15,051 bases of DNA from Candidatus Bathyarchaeota archaeon. Its GTDB lineage: Archaea > Thermoproteota > Bathyarchaeia > Bathyarchaeales > UBA233. The first letter of the stretch is position 1. Each line of letters starts with the position of its first letter. Of this stretch, positions 5,826 to 12,727 are shown one piece after another. The stretch lies in contig QMXC01000005.1 in NCBI GenBank assembly GCA_003661945.1, positions 1-15,051 of the forward strand, read 5' to 3'. The position numbers were made by a program, and so were the translations under genes. The notes beneath the pieces were generated by a model. The model had not been told where the DNA came from. It searched no databases and worked only from the letters and a program-made list of their open reading frames with translations.

Positions 5826-6976
5826 ATTTCGATTTGACCGAGGAGCAGATCGCTATAAAGAAGGCTGTTAGGGAATTCTGTGAAAAAGAGTTTAAGCCCG
5901 AACTTGCCCTCGAGCTCGACAGGAAAGAGGAGTACCCGCTTGAGCTTTACAGAAAAGCCGCCAAACTCGGGTTCACAAGCATGTTCTTTCCAGAGGAGTA
6001 CGGTGGACAAGGATGCGGCTTGCTGGAAACGTGCCTTGTAATCGAAGAAATGTGTAGAGCCGATTCTTCCCTAGGCGTTGCTGTTTCAAGCGGGTCTTTC
6101 GGAAGCGAGCTTATCCTTGAACATGGAACGAAAGAGCAGAAGGAGAAGTATTTGCCACGTATCTGCAAGGGCGAATTCATTTCAGCCGCTGCTTTCACAG
6201 AGCCAAACATTAGCGGAAGCGACATAACCCGCATCGAAACAACAGCCACGAAATATGGAGATGAGTGGTGGATAAACGGCACAAAAACCTTCATAACAAA
6301 CGCCACAATAGCTGACTTCATCATCGTCCTAACGCAAACCGACACAAAGGTTAGACCCACATATAGAGGCGAAACCCTATTTGTGGTCGACAAAGACGTA
6401 GAAGGCTTGGAAACGACAAAACTTCATGACAAGATGGGTATAAGATGCTCAGTAACGGGCGAAGTGCACTTCGACAACGTCAAAGTTACAGACCAACACA
6501 TAGTAGGCGAGCTCAACCGCGGATTCTACCACTCCATGGAGTTCTTCGACGAAACAAGAGTGGGCGTAGCAGCCCAAGCCGTAGGCATGGCGCAGGGAGC
6601 ATGGGAAATCGCCTTCAGATACGCCAAACAGAGAGAAGCCTTCGGCCAACCTATACTGCAGCACGAGGCGATAGGCTGCACCCTAGCCGAGCTAATGACC
6701 AAAATCGAAGCCGCGAGGTGGCTGACTTACAGAGCCGCTTGGCTGATAGACATTGGAAAAATGGACCCTATGGCGACTGCTATGGCGAAACAATACGCCA
6801 GCCGAGTAGCCATGGAAACCACAGACTTCGCCATACAAACCCTAGGCGGCTACGGATATCTAGGCGAATACCGCGTTGAAAGATACCACAGAGACGCAAA
6901 AATAACCGAAATCTACGAAGGAACAAGCGAAATTCAAAAACTCACGGTGCTAAAATACCTTCTGAGAAAATTCTAG
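5822..6976 (+). CDS. Acyl-CoA dehydrogenase (FAD, short/medium-chain type)
   Basis: It introduces the alpha-beta double bond in acyl-CoA using FAD and normally passes electrons to an electron-transfer flavoprotein, which is not encoded here. The 384-residue protein starts at the ATG overlapping the dehydrogenase stop (ATGA), so the two are translationally coupled. Signatures visible are FTEPNISGSD (125-134), the hinge of the FAD and substrate site, and QREAFGQPILQ (270-280). LGGYGYLGEYRVERYHRDAK (341-360) is followed by ITEIYEGTSEIQ (361-372), where Glu366 is the expected catalytic base of medium- and short-chain members. Domain order is an N-terminal helical part (1-115), a beta barrel (about 120-225) and a C-terminal helical part. 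Chain-length preference, and whether it acts on branched acids, cannot be read from the sequence. Confidence 0.94.
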   Translation: MNFDLTEEQIAIKKAVREFCEKEFKPELALELDRKEEYPLELYRKAAKLGFTSMFFPEEYGGQGCGLLETCLVIEEMCRADSSLGVAVSSGSFGSELILEHGTKEQKEKYLPRICKGEFISAAAFTEPNISGSDITRIETTATKYGDEWWINGTKTFITNATIADFIIVLTQTDTKVRPTYRGETLFVVDKDVEGLETTKLHDKMGIRCSVTGEVHFDNVKVTDQHIVGELNRGFYHSMEFFDETRVGVAAQAVGMAQGAWEIAFRYAKQREAFGQPILQHEAIGCTLAELMTKIEAARWLTYRAAWLIDIGKMDPMATAMAKQYASRVAMETTDFAIQTLGGYGYLGEYRVERYHRDAKITEIYEGTSEIQKLTVLKYLLRKF

Positions 6977-6999
6977 AAGGCAGAGCCTTAGCAAGAGGT

Positions 7000-7008
7000 A
7001 ATAATATA
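7000..7008 (+). promoter_or_regulatory. TATA-like box ahead of the enoyl-CoA hydratase gene
   Basis: AATAATATA lies about 25-33 bases before GTG 7033, so transcription could begin at or next to that codon. The gene would then be partly independent of the dehydrogenase pair upstream and possibly leaderless. Confidence 0.4.
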
Positions 7009-7032
7009 AGAGCAAAGCGAAGATTCAATAGC

Positions 7033-7833
7033 GTGGTGGAATGTTTGAGCAAAGCATATGAAACTATTAAGGTGGAAAGGGAACAAAACGTATTGTGGAT
7101 AATCTTAAACAGACCGCACCGGCTCAACGCTTTTAACGACGTTCTCATCGAAGAACTCGCAGACGTTTTGGACACCGCGGAAAACGACCCGTCAATAAAA
7201 TGCGTAGTAATAACTGGTGAAGGAGACAGAGCCTTCAGCGCAGGCGCAGACCTAACCATGTTTCCGAAAGCAACACCAGTAAAAGCGGAAGAATTCTCAA
7301 GGCGGGGACAAGAGGTTTTCAGCAAAATCGAAAAAATGTCGAAGCCGGTTATAGCGGCGATAAATGGCTTCGCCCTCGGCGGAGGATTAGAACTAGCCCT
7401 AGCATGCGACTTCAGAATAGCCGCAGAACACGCTGAGCTTGGAAACCCCGAAATAGTGCTCGGGCTCATACCCGGCTGGGGCGGAACCCAAAGGCTTGTC
7501 AGAACCGTAGGGCTACCTAAAGCGAAGGAAATGGTCATGCTTGGCATCAGAGTGAAAGCCGACGAAGCATTAAAAATCGGGTTAGTCCATAAAGTCGTGC
7601 ACTACGATGAACTCAAAAACGAAGCTCGGACGCTGGCTCAAAAACTCAGCGAAGGACCGCCAATAGCCATGAAGTACGCTAAATACGCGTTAAACTTCGG
7701 AACACAAGTGCCACTGGAAATGGGGCTGCGGCTAGAAGCAGCATTGATGGGGCTCACCTTCTCAACAGAAGACCTCAAAGAAGGAATAGAAGCCTTCATG
7801 TCCAAAAGAAAAGCCGAATTCAAAGGAAAATAA
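7033..7833 (+). CDS. Enoyl-CoA hydratase / isomerase family protein
   Basis: A crotonase-fold enzyme hydrating trans-2-enoyl-CoA, the second beta-oxidation step, 266 residues in this reading. Oxyanion-hole segments are FSAGADL (68-74) and GFALGGG (112-118). Both hydratase glutamates are present: Glu120 in GGGLELAL and Glu140 in GNPEIVLG, aligned with the classic Glu144/Glu164 pair of the rat enzyme. The following IPGWGGTQRLVRTVG is standard, so hydratase rather than isomerase activity is likely. Start choice is uncertain. GTG 7033 or 7036 would sit at the expected transcription start. TTG 7045 has GGTGG five bases upstream and would trim four residues. It follows the acyl-CoA dehydrogenase after 56 bases. 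Confidence 0.92.
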   Translation: MVECLSKAYETIKVEREQNVLWIILNRPHRLNAFNDVLIEELADVLDTAENDPSIKCVVITGEGDRAFSAGADLTMFPKATPVKAEEFSRRGQEVFSKIEKMSKPVIAAINGFALGGGLELALACDFRIAAEHAELGNPEIVLGLIPGWGGTQRLVRTVGLPKAKEMVMLGIRVKADEALKIGLVHKVVHYDELKNEARTLAQKLSEGPPIAMKYAKYALNFGTQVPLEMGLRLEAALMGLTFSTEDLKEGIEAFMSKRKAEFKGK

Positions 7834-7890
7834 CCCTTAAACCTCCTTTTATTGTCAAGCGAATCTGCTTGAACTGACGTGAGGTTGATT

Positions 7891-9060
7891 ATGAGGAAAG
7901 TAGCAATAATAGGCGCTGGAAACTCGAAATTCGGCAACAGAAGCGACGTAAACATTATGGAGCTTGCCTTCGAAGCCGTAAAGCCCGCGCTTGAAGACGC
8001 GGAGGCAACAGCCAAAGACGTAGAATTCATGGCGCTGGGCTCCACAGGCGCCGGAGCATGGTACGCAGAACTCCTTCCAGCCATAGTTACCGCGGAACAC
8101 TGCGGATTAACAGGAGCCGGACTGGTCCGATGCGAAGCAGCTTGCGCAAGCGGAAGCGCAGCGTTTTTTACAGCGTACTCGGCTATTGCAACGGGTCAAG
8201 CTGATATCGCCATGGCTCTCGGCGTCGAGAAAATGCGCGAGATTGACACGCCTACGACTATGGAATGGATTGGCAGAGCAGGCTCTTATCTCTGGGAGTT
8301 CCACAATTTCGGATTAACCTTCCCAGCCTACTACGCGTTGTATGCAACTGCGCATATGGCTAGGTTCGGAACAACCGAGGAAGACTTAGCCTTGGTAGCG
8401 GTCAAAAACCACAAATATGGCTCAATGAACCCTCTGGCACACCTTCAGAACAGAATAACCGTCGAAGATGTTTTATCCTCGATGGTTATTGCGTATCCGC
8501 TAAAGCTTTTTGACTGCTGCCCCATCACAGACGGTGCAGCCGCGCTCGTGCTCGCATCGGAAGAGAAGGTTAAAGAGCTAAAAGTTGACACGCCCGTGTG
8601 GGTCGCCGGCATAGGCTACGCTTCTGGAACAGCAAACCTTAGTAGAAGACAGCACTACGTAGGGCTCGAGGCAAGCGTCCTAGCCTCTAAAAGAGCTTTC
8701 AAATCATCGAAGATTAAGCCGGATGATGTTGACGTTGCGGAGGTTCACGACTGCTTCACCATAGCCGAAATAATGGCTTACGAAGACGTAGGATTCTGCA
8801 AGAAAGGTGAAGGGGCAAAACTCATTCGTGAAGGACAAACAGAAATTGGTGGAAAAATCCCCATAAACCTTGATGGCGGACTAAAAGCTAAGGGACACCC
8901 GATAGGCGCCACGGGCTGCTCCATGATATACGAGCTGACCAAACAGCTCAGAGAAGAAGTGGAAAGGAATAGGCAAGCGCCTATGAAAAATTACGTAGCG
9001 TTAGCCCACAACGTGGGTGGAACGGGACATTACTGCTATGTGACAGTGCTGAAGAGGTGA
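7891..9060 (+). CDS. Thiolase (SCP-x/archaeal acetyl-CoA acyltransferase type)
   Basis: It cleaves 3-ketoacyl-CoA with CoA to release acetyl-CoA, or runs in reverse to condense acetyl-CoA. The 389-residue protein begins at ATG 7891 behind GTGAGGT; an in-frame GTG at 7879 is part of that ribosome binding region. The nucleophile is Cys85 in CEAACASG. The C-terminal half has HDCF (286-289), GHPIGATG (335-342) and AHNVGGTG (372-379), the form typical of SCP2-type thiolases rather than bacterial FadA. In archaea this subgroup works with a DUF35 OB-fold partner, and such a gene follows 4 bases downstream. No HMG-CoA synthase gene is adjacent, which favours a role in this degradation cluster over mevalonate synthesis. 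Confidence 0.92.
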   Translation: MRKVAIIGAGNSKFGNRSDVNIMELAFEAVKPALEDAEATAKDVEFMALGSTGAGAWYAELLPAIVTAEHCGLTGAGLVRCEAACASGSAAFFTAYSAIATGQADIAMALGVEKMREIDTPTTMEWIGRAGSYLWEFHNFGLTFPAYYALYATAHMARFGTTEEDLALVAVKNHKYGSMNPLAHLQNRITVEDVLSSMVIAYPLKLFDCCPITDGAAALVLASEEKVKELKVDTPVWVAGIGYASGTANLSRRQHYVGLEASVLASKRAFKSSKIKPDDVDVAEVHDCFTIAEIMAYEDVGFCKKGEGAKLIREGQTEIGGKIPINLDGGLKAKGHPIGATGCSMIYELTKQLREEVERNRQAPMKNYVALAHNVGGTGHYCYVTVLKR

Positions 9061-9064
9061 AAAA

Positions 9065-9493
9065 ATGACTTACATGCCTTCGTTAAGGTCTAGAGAGATA
9101 AAAATTGCGCCTCAAACTCCCATAAGTAAGATTTCACCGTTTTGGGAAGGCTTGAAAGAGGGGAAGGTTTTAGCAACGAAATGCCGGAAATGCGGAAAAC
9201 TCTATTTTCCACCGACCCCGGACTGTCCAGAATGCCTATCCTCGGAGATGGAGTGGGTTCAACTAAGCTGCGAGGCGGAAATAGAAACCTTCACGCATGT
9301 TGTAGTTAGACCAGCATCTTTCCAGCATCACAAGCCCTACACAGTCGCCATAGGAAAGCTCAAAGAAGGCGTCAAAGTGCTCGCTTGGCTCACAGGCTTC
9401 AAGCTTTCGGAAATCAAAGTTGGTATGAAAGTTAAACTGGCGGCGAAAACCACTCCGGAAGGAGAACTAACCTACGAGTTTGTTCCACCATAG
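9065..9493 (+). CDS. DUF35 zinc-ribbon/OB-fold protein, thiolase partner
   Basis: A 142-residue protein of the family that binds archaeal thiolases and is thought to help hand over acyl-CoA. The N-terminal helix (about 21-33, ISKISPFWEGLKE) is followed by a rubredoxin-like zinc ribbon with Cys40, Cys43, Cys54 and Cys57 (CRKC and CPEC). An OB-fold (about 64-140) ends in TYEFVPP. ATG 9065 is preceded by GAGGTGA, which overlaps the thiolase stop, so the pair is tightly coupled; an in-frame ATG at 9074 is a less likely alternative. In the structurally known archaeal thiolase/HMG-CoA synthase complex the homologous protein bridges the enzymes. Here only the thiolase is linked, so a thiolase-DUF35 complex is the reasonable inference. 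Confidence 0.92.
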   Translation: MTYMPSLRSREIKIAPQTPISKISPFWEGLKEGKVLATKCRKCGKLYFPPTPDCPECLSSEMEWVQLSCEAEIETFTHVVVRPASFQHHKPYTVAIGKLKEGVKVLAWLTGFKLSEIKVGMKVKLAAKTTPEGELTYEFVPP

Positions 9494-9514
9494 CTCGAAA
9501 CAGCGGAGAAACCC

Positions 9515-10318
9515 ATGTGCGGCATATTTGGCTTCGCATTGAAAAACACCGTAAATGTTCACGAAGCCGTAAACTTGCTCGAAATTCTTGAAAGGGAAAA
9601 AAGCGAAAAAGAAAAGAATCCCTTAGGCGGCTACGGCGCTGGAGTAGCCTTTTTAGCCCTTAACGGCGAAGTAAAGGTGAGCAAGGCTGGAAAGACCTCG
9701 AGTTCGCCGGCGCGAAAGCTCTACGAACTAGTGGAGAATGAGCCTACACGGGTTTTGATTGGACACGTTCGTTTTCCAATCCCGGAGTTTATGCAGACCA
9801 GCGGCTTTAAGGAGACCGCGCAGCCGTATCTAGCGCGGTGTCTTTCTCCGAACTTAACTGTCGTTTCGGTGCACAACGGTAAAGTAGCCAACTATAAACA
9901 GTTAAAGGAAAAACTGAAGCATAGGCACTTTTTCGAGTCGGAAAAAGTCGAATTTATCGACTCCGAAGTTATTCCACACTTATTCGAAGAACTCACGCTG
10001 GAAAAACCTTCAGCAAACAAGGATAACGCTCTAGCCCGCTTGTTTTCACTACTAGAAGGAGAAGGCAACACCGCAGCGATACTTCAGCTAAACAGTTCAA
10101 ACAAGCTTTTACACTTGTTCCACAAGGGGAAAACCCGCGGTTTAACAGTATGGACAAACGACCACGGCGAAATAATCTTTTGTTCACGGGAAAACGTCGT
10201 TCAAAAGACGCTGTTCGGAACCTTAATTGCTAAAGAAGGGTTCAGAAAAATATTTGGCGCTGGATTCCGCGAAGATAAAGCTTGGAAGCACAGCTTCCGG
10301 ATTGAAGGCTTTTTATAA
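9515..10318 (+). CDS. Stand-alone class-II glutamine amidotransferase
   Basis: An N-terminal nucleophile amidohydrolase that releases ammonia from glutamine, 267 residues. The initiator Met is followed at once by Cys2 (MCGIFGFAL), the nucleophile once Met is removed. Other family positions are Arg86 in GHVRFP, the oxyanion Asn-Gly in VHNGKVANY (119-127) and Asp149 in DSEVI. There is no synthase domain after the amidotransferase fold, so it is not GlmS, PurF, AsnB or full-length GltB. Stand-alone proteins of this type occur as GltB-like/GlxB subunits or YafJ-like enzymes, whose ammonia acceptor is supplied by a partner. ATG at 9515 follows GCGGAG at about 7 bases and comes 21 bases after the DUF35 gene. 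A shared transcript is likely; a shared pathway is not shown. Confidence 0.88.
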   Translation: MCGIFGFALKNTVNVHEAVNLLEILEREKSEKEKNPLGGYGAGVAFLALNGEVKVSKAGKTSSSPARKLYELVENEPTRVLIGHVRFPIPEFMQTSGFKETAQPYLARCLSPNLTVVSVHNGKVANYKQLKEKLKHRHFFESEKVEFIDSEVIPHLFEELTLEKPSANKDNALARLFSLLEGEGNTAAILQLNSSNKLLHLFHKGKTRGLTVWTNDHGEIIFCSRENVVQKTLFGTLIAKEGFRKIFGAGFREDKAWKHSFRIEGFL

Positions 10319-10391
10319 ACGGAGAGTAAGAATAAAGTTTTGGTTTCGGCTATTTTGTATCGGCGAAGCTTCTGATGAGAAAGAGTTTTAC

Positions 10392-10564
10392 ATGGAGTCC
10401 CGGAACAGTGGATTGGTGCAAAAACTGCGGATTTATTTGGTTTTAGGGCTTCTTCTTTACAGTTTATGCCTTTTCCGCTCTTGGCAATTTCATCGTTTCT
10501 GATTCTTTACGGAGTGTCTTTCTATGGTCACTCCCCAAGGGAAAAACGTTTGAAAACCGCATAA
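10392..10564 (+). pseudogene. Possible frameshifted small membrane protein gene
   Basis: The 295 bases between 10318 and 10614 contain no intact convincing gene. From ATG 10392 one frame reads MESRNSGLVQKLRIYLVLG, then LLLYS. If one T were added to the TTT run at 10463-10465, the adjacent frame would continue as FMPFPLLAISSFLILYGVSF and a basic tail to TAA at 10562-10564. Joined, this gives about 57 residues with two hydrophobic helices and a positively charged end. Without the shift the first frame ends at TGA 10500-10502 with an unlikely Trp/His/Arg-rich tail. There is no strong ribosome binding site. It may be a decayed gene, a base-call error, or chance hydrophobicity in T-rich DNA. Confidence 0.3.
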
Positions 10565-10570
10565 AATATA
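10563..10570 (+). promoter_or_regulatory. TATA-like box for the sequon-rich surface protein gene
   Basis: AAAATATA lies 44-51 bases ahead of GTG 10614, with GGGGAG in between as ribosome binding site. Transcription would start near 10592-10597, leaving a short leader. Confidence 0.5.
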
Positions 10571-10613
10571 AGCGTTTACGTGGATATGCATTAAGCTCGG
10601 GGAGAGTCTAAAA

Positions 10614-11321
10614 GTGAAGCTGGAACACGCCTTAGCCACCGTACTGTTTTCGATCGTTTTAGCGTTAATGCTGGTTCCTCAAGCCTACGCGTTTTCAGTA
10701 GACATTGAAGCCGAAGTAGGGCAAGACATAGATATAGTCATAAAAATTGAACATCTCGATTTTCATAATTATTCGCTTTTCAAAGTGAACGAAACGAAGG
10801 TTGTTTCGAATGTTAAGGCGTGTTTTGAGAAAAGCTTCGAGGATCAAAACTTGACGGCGACGGTTTCGGTAAAGCCCTTAGAGTTCGACGAGGAAACTTT
10901 TTCTACGACCATTAGAGCGCGCATTTCGGGTTCAGACGTTGTTTATGTTTCCACAGATCCGGATTCGCTGAACCGAACCTTCGAGGTAGAGACTGCGTGG
11001 CGACGGTTCCAGCTTAACCTCACCGACGAATTGTCGATTAATATGACGGAACGGTTTGGTTACTGGCTTCAAAACTGGAACCGAACTGGCAACACGATAA
11101 GCTTTGAAGCCGCAAACTCCACATTCACGTTTGTGCTTCCAGAATCAGCTTCAAACATAGTGGTTGACAGAAGAGAGGTAATTATCTTCCGGGTTCCACC
11201 AAGCTTCCAAGACAAGCTGATTAACAGCCCGTTAGTCGCGCTTATAGGCGTAGTGCTCATACCCATCGCAGCGGCTGTTTATAGGCGGGTAAAAGCGTTA
11301 AGGTGGAAGATTAAGCGTTAA
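10614..11321 (+). CDS. Secreted, C-terminally anchored, sequon-rich surface protein
   Basis: A 235-residue protein of unknown family. The N-terminus is a Sec-type signal peptide with hydrophobic core LATVLFSIVLALMLV and a likely cleavage after AYA (about residue 26). The exposed part (27-200) is beta-rich and carries eight N-X-S/T sequons (NYS, NET, NLT, NRT, NLT, NMT, NRT, NST), consistent with heavy N-glycosylation outside the cell. A single hydrophobic helix (about 204-222) is followed by a basic cytoplasmic tail (RRVKALRWKIKR), giving type-I topology. GTG 10614 follows GGGGAG at 9 bases. The 3' end overlaps the convergent KITE-like gene by 11 bases. No enzymatic motif is visible. Confidence 0.8.
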   Translation: MKLEHALATVLFSIVLALMLVPQAYAFSVDIEAEVGQDIDIVIKIEHLDFHNYSLFKVNETKVVSNVKACFEKSFEDQNLTATVSVKPLEFDEETFSTTIRARISGSDVVYVSTDPDSLNRTFEVETAWRRFQLNLTDELSINMTERFGYWLQNWNRTGNTISFEAANSTFTFVLPESASNIVVDRREVIIFRVPPSFQDKLINSPLVALIGVVLIPIAAAVYRRVKALRWKIKR

Positions 11322-11892
11322 CACTTGAGGTTTCTTCGCTTCCTAGAAGAAGGTTTATTAGCGCTTTTTGGTCGACTTCTGCTTGGGTTCTCCATCCGAG
11401 GTAAAGCTGTTCTTTTTCGTCTTGGATTATGTAGCCATACCTTATGTAGCGGTCGAGGTTTAGGTCGGCACGCCACTTCGGAAGCTTTTCCCTTAGAAGC
11501 TTTTCAACCTCTTTCCTCGAGGCTTTTCCCCTTCTCGAAATTATATAAGCGATGGTTACGGCTAAACCAGCTAAATCGTCTATTCGCCAACCAACCATCT
11601 TAGCTTCCTTCGCCGTCAGCGTTCCACGCAAGGTTACGAAGAACCTTGCCTTGTCCAGCTGTTCAGGCGTAGGCTTTCCCGCCGGACGTTCTTCTTCGAA
11701 TACGGTTTTAACTTGTAAGTCCAACCGTTCCAGGTAATCGTCGAGGATTTTCAGAACTTTCGGGTAATCTTTTCCAAGGTTTTTTCGTAGTTCCCAGCCT
11801 TTCACCCCGGGTTTTTTGTGCCTACGATAGAATAAAAGATGCGTTGCACGTTTGAGTTTGCTGGCGTAGTAGGCTTTCCGCTTACCCCTCAT
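11311..11892 (-). CDS. Probable KITE (tandem winged-helix) subunit of an SMC complex
   Basis: A 193-residue protein, third gene of the SMC operon. Its ATG overlaps the kleisin stop (ATGA). It reads as two winged-helix-like blocks. The first is about 12-66, with GWELRKNLGKDYPKVLKILD as helix-turn-helix and a strand LQVKTVFEE. The second is about 104-168, with LAGLAVTIAYIISRRGKAS, then EVEKLLREKL and a wing-like GYIIQDEKEQLYLGW. ScpB, MukE and Nse1/Nse3 are pairs of winged helices that bind kleisins, and position in the operon fits that role. The family call rests on architecture and context, since no diagnostic motif is available. A DNA-binding regulator with two winged helices is the alternative. 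It is basic at the N-terminus and acidic at the C-terminus. Confidence 0.6.
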   Translation of the reverse strand: MRGKRKAYYASKLKRATHLLFYRRHKKPGVKGWELRKNLGKDYPKVLKILDDYLERLDLQVKTVFEEERPAGKPTPEQLDKARFFVTLRGTLTAKEAKMVGWRIDDLAGLAVTIAYIISRRGKASRKEVEKLLREKLPKWRADLNLDRYIRYGYIIQDEKEQLYLGWRTQAEVDQKALINLLLGSEETSSVNA

Positions 11893-12725
11893 TTATGGGT
11901 TCCTTCCTTCCATTTTTTCCATTCTTCGAAGCTTATTGATATGGGTATGGAGACGAGTTGTTGGCTTCTCTGTTTCAGAACGGGTTTGGGGTTGGGCTTT
12001 ATGAAGACTTCCTCTTCTAAGGGGTAGATTTCGAAGGTTGCGTAGCCGTATGTTACTAGGAAGCTTGTCATGTAGGCGCGGTGAACCGTTTCTTCGTAAG
12101 AGTCGGCGCCGACGAAGTCCCAGTAGCTTATCTTTTCCTTCTTACGTGTTTTGGCTTTAAGTTCTTCCCAGAAGCGTTTCAGCTCCTCAGCGAAGGTTTC
12201 GTCAGCTAATATGCGCTCTTCTACGAGCTCTTCACGGCTCGCGACGCCCGTTTCAACTTCTTCTAGGACTGTTTCACGCCACCGCTCCTCCAAGGGCGCT
12301 AGATTCTGCCAGTAGTTTAGGGCGTTTTTTAAGCTGTGAAGTGAAATCTGCTCTAGTTCAACTACTGGATGCCAAGCTTGCAAGAAAAGCTCGACGATGG
12401 CTTCTTTTTCAAGGGTTTTTATTTTTTCTTCGAGGAGAAAGGGGTCTGTGTAAAGCGATGTGGAACGATGTTTCACCCATTCGCTTTGAAGCTTTATTAC
12501 GGAGGCTAAACGGTTTATGGTTTCTGCGTCCAAGCATAGGTCGTCGAGGTCTTCCCATTCAGGAAAATATTCGCGGATAACTGCTATGACGTCATCAACG
12601 TCTACCAGAAACGGGTCTAAACCGCGTTCTTCAACAGAACGGCACATTTCGATTATCTGCTGAAGCTTTTCCCGCCCAAGCCTTTTCCTCTGCCGCTTCG
12701 ATGCTTTTGTCGCCGTTTTTGACAT
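11889..12725 (-). CDS. ScpA-like kleisin subunit
   Basis: A 278-residue protein between the SMC ATPase and the tandem winged-helix gene. After a very basic N-terminus (KRQRKRLGREK) comes a segment of ScpA pattern: ERGLDPFLVDVDDVIAVIRE (33-52), then LDAETINRLASVIKLQSEWV (65-84). It matches the archaeal ScpA order of a Leu-Asp-Pro turn, a (I/V)D(I/V) strand-helix and a helix ending in LK-SEW. An acidic helical middle (about 95-200) suits a flexible SMC bridge. The C-terminus (about 209-243, EETVHRAYMTSFLVTYGYATFEI...EEVFIKP) resembles the kleisin winged helix that caps an SMC head. ATG 12723-12725 comes two bases after the SMC stop, with GAGGT inside the SMC gene. Kleisin identity is inferred from these patterns and gene order. 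Confidence 0.68.
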   Translation of the reverse strand: MSKTATKASKRQRKRLGREKLQQIIEMCRSVEERGLDPFLVDVDDVIAVIREYFPEWEDLDDLCLDAETINRLASVIKLQSEWVKHRSTSLYTDPFLLEEKIKTLEKEAIVELFLQAWHPVVELEQISLHSLKNALNYWQNLAPLEERWRETVLEEVETGVASREELVEERILADETFAEELKRFWEELKAKTRKKEKISYWDFVGADSYEETVHRAYMTSFLVTYGYATFEIYPLEEEVFIKPNPKPVLKQRSQQLVSIPISISFEEWKKWKEGTHK

Positions 12726-12727
12726 GG

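Noticed and set aside
6445..6879. Long plus-strand open frame inside the acyl-CoA dehydrogenase gene
   Set aside because: It lies out of frame within a gene with all family motifs and encodes an Arg/Ser-rich sequence typical of a codon-shifted shadow.
6942..7547. A 201-codon minus-strand frame opposite the enoyl-CoA hydratase
   Set aside because: It is antisense to a clear gene, its Ser/Leu-rich composition is that of a complementary-strand artefact, and no start signal was found.
7879..7890. Thiolase start at GTG 7879
   Set aside because: The GTGAGGT sequence there serves as the ribosome binding site for ATG 7891, after which the protein begins with the expected RKVAIIGAG strand.
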